The notes under the pieces are model-generated. The model was not told where the DNA came from and searched no databases. It was given only the letters and a program-made list of their open reading frames with translations. Positions 63,308-64,000 of a stretch of 64,000 nt of DNA are shown here, piece after piece. Source of the DNA: Candidatus Brocadia sp. (GTDB taxonomy: Bacteria > Planctomycetota > Brocadiia > Brocadiales > Brocadiaceae); the NCBI GenBank assembly GCA_011525665.1, contig WYAU01000021.1, positions 1 to 64,000 of the forward strand. The letters run 5' to 3'. The number at the start of each line of letters is the position of its first letter. The first letter of the stretch is position 1. Position numbers and translations under genes: made by a program.

Positions 63308-64000
63308 TTTATCGCCATAAAATTACATTTTTCATAACAGAGGTTACACTTGATGCATTTCTCTTTATGAATAAAAGCAACCTCCGTTGTACTCCCGCTG
63401 ATTGCCTTCACAGGACAGTTACGAATACATGCCTGGCATTTGGTACATTTTTCAGGAACCACTTCATACCTGTGAAGGACGACACACATGGCGGTTGGGC
63501 AGGTTTTGTCACGAATGTGTGCAATGTATTCATCCTTGAAATACCGTATGGTAGATTTTACCGGATTGGGAGCCGATTGTCCCAGACCGCAGAGGGACAT
63601 GACCTTCATCTCGTCACTCATCTGTTCCAGTGTTTCCAGATCTTTTTCTTCTCCCTGTCCCATGGTAATGCGGGTGAGAATATCCAGCATGAGGGTGGTG
63701 CCAATCCTGCAGGGCGGGCATTTTCCGCACGATTCATTGGCGCAGAAATTCATAAAGAACCTGGCTAACTCTACCATACAGGTAGTATCGTCAACGACGA
63801 CAAAACTTCCGGAACCCATCATTGCACCAGCCCCGACAAGCGACTCGTAATCGATGGGTGAATCCAGCAGGGACTCCGGAAGGCACCCGCCCGAGGGCCC
63901 CCCGATTTGCACTGCCTTGAATTTTTTCTTTTTCGGAATGCCCCCGCCCATGTCGAAGACGATTTGCCTGATCGTAGTACCCATGGGAACCTCAACGAGC
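63304..64000 (-). CDS. nuoF: NADH-quinone oxidoreductase subunit F with ferredoxin tail (partial)
   Basis: The C-terminal 231 residues; the gene runs past the right edge of the window. The FMN/SLBB domain end (GGPSGGCLPESLLDSPIDYESLVGAGAMMGSGSFVVVDD) and the [4Fe-4S] motif ESCGKCPPCRIGTT with the later Cys in SLCGLGQSAPNP are visible. After that comes an extra 2x[4Fe-4S] ferredoxin domain (CTKCQACIRNCP and CIKCNLCYEKC), as in HydB/NfnB-type and electron-bifurcating NADH subunits rather than in ordinary NuoF. Its stop overlaps the nuoG start (ATGA). Confidence 0.93.
   Translation of the reverse strand, partial: LVEVPMGTTIRQIVFDMGGGIPKKKKFKAVQIGGPSGGCLPESLLDSPIDYESLVGAGAMMGSGSFVVVDDTTCMVELARFFMNFCANESCGKCPPCRIGTTLMLDILTRITMGQGEEKDLETLEQMSDEMKVMSLCGLGQSAPNPVKSTIRYFKDEYIAHIRDKTCPTAMCVVLHRYEVVPEKCTKCQACIRNCPVKAISGSTTEVAFIHKEKCIKCNLCYEKCNFMAIK

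Overview
The window looks like chromosomal DNA of an anaerobic or microaerophilic chemolithoautotrophic bacterium. The gene content (selenocysteine formate dehydrogenase, complex I of the formate-dehydrogenase-like type, two DabA/DabB inorganic-carbon uptake loci, MoxR/DUF58/VWA operon, sulfatase-fold and TPR membrane proteins, aspartate carbamoyltransferase with a PyrI subunit) fits best with the anammox Planctomycetes (Brocadiales). No hydrazine synthase or rRNA gene lies here to prove it, so the assignment is inference.

Layout. 0.2-6 kb (mostly minus): a GT-C/TPR membrane protein, a sulfatase-fold lipoprotein, a small exported protein and a GltB-like FMN enzyme. 6.4-10.8 kb (plus): moxR, DUF58, BatD-like and VWA genes. 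10.9-17.7 kb: ADP-forming acyl-CoA synthetase alpha subunit, an unknown exported protein, an MFS transporter, a broken second MFS gene, an acyltransferase and an alpha/beta hydrolase. 18-28.2 kb: two divergent dabA-dabB pairs. 28.2-29.3 kb: a RayT-type HUH transposase element with recognisable inverted ends. 29.4-32.1 kb: formate dehydrogenase alpha subunit read through an in-frame UGA with a visible SECIS hairpin. 32.2-39 kb: a HEPN remnant, a MEMO-family protein, a PP-loop ATPase, coiled-coil/TPR proteins, a YkgJ-like protein, gcvT and gcvH. 39.3 kb: tRNA-Pro(CGG). 39.5-43.7 kb: a propeller protein and an S55 peptidase. 43.9-49.9 kb: tsaC-like, rpiB, an ApgM-family gene beside hom, and pyrB-pyrI. 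50-50.7 kb: a strongly structured non-coding stretch. 50.9-53 kb: panC and a heptosyltransferase-like gene. 53-64 kb (minus): a complex I operon running nuoF (cut by the window edge), nuoG, a tandem desulforedoxin gene, nuoH, I, J, K, L, M, N.

How it fits together. DabA/DabB would concentrate bicarbonate/CO2, and the formate dehydrogenase could reduce CO2 to formate for the methyl branch of a Wood-Ljungdahl pathway; gcvT/gcvH connect to the same one-carbon pool. The complex I has an FdhA-like NuoG without a metal-ligand residue and a NuoF with extra ferredoxin clusters.

A second layer is a set of short GC-rich or palindromic repeats. Several have entered genes (1550-1600, 16210-16255, 41692-41803), one supplies the stop codon of gcvT, and related short palindromes flank pyrB-pyrI.

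Most notable: the Sec-FDH with SECIS, the tandem desulforedoxin inside the nuo operon, the paired divergent dab loci, the structured RNA region before panC, and the in-gene repeats.
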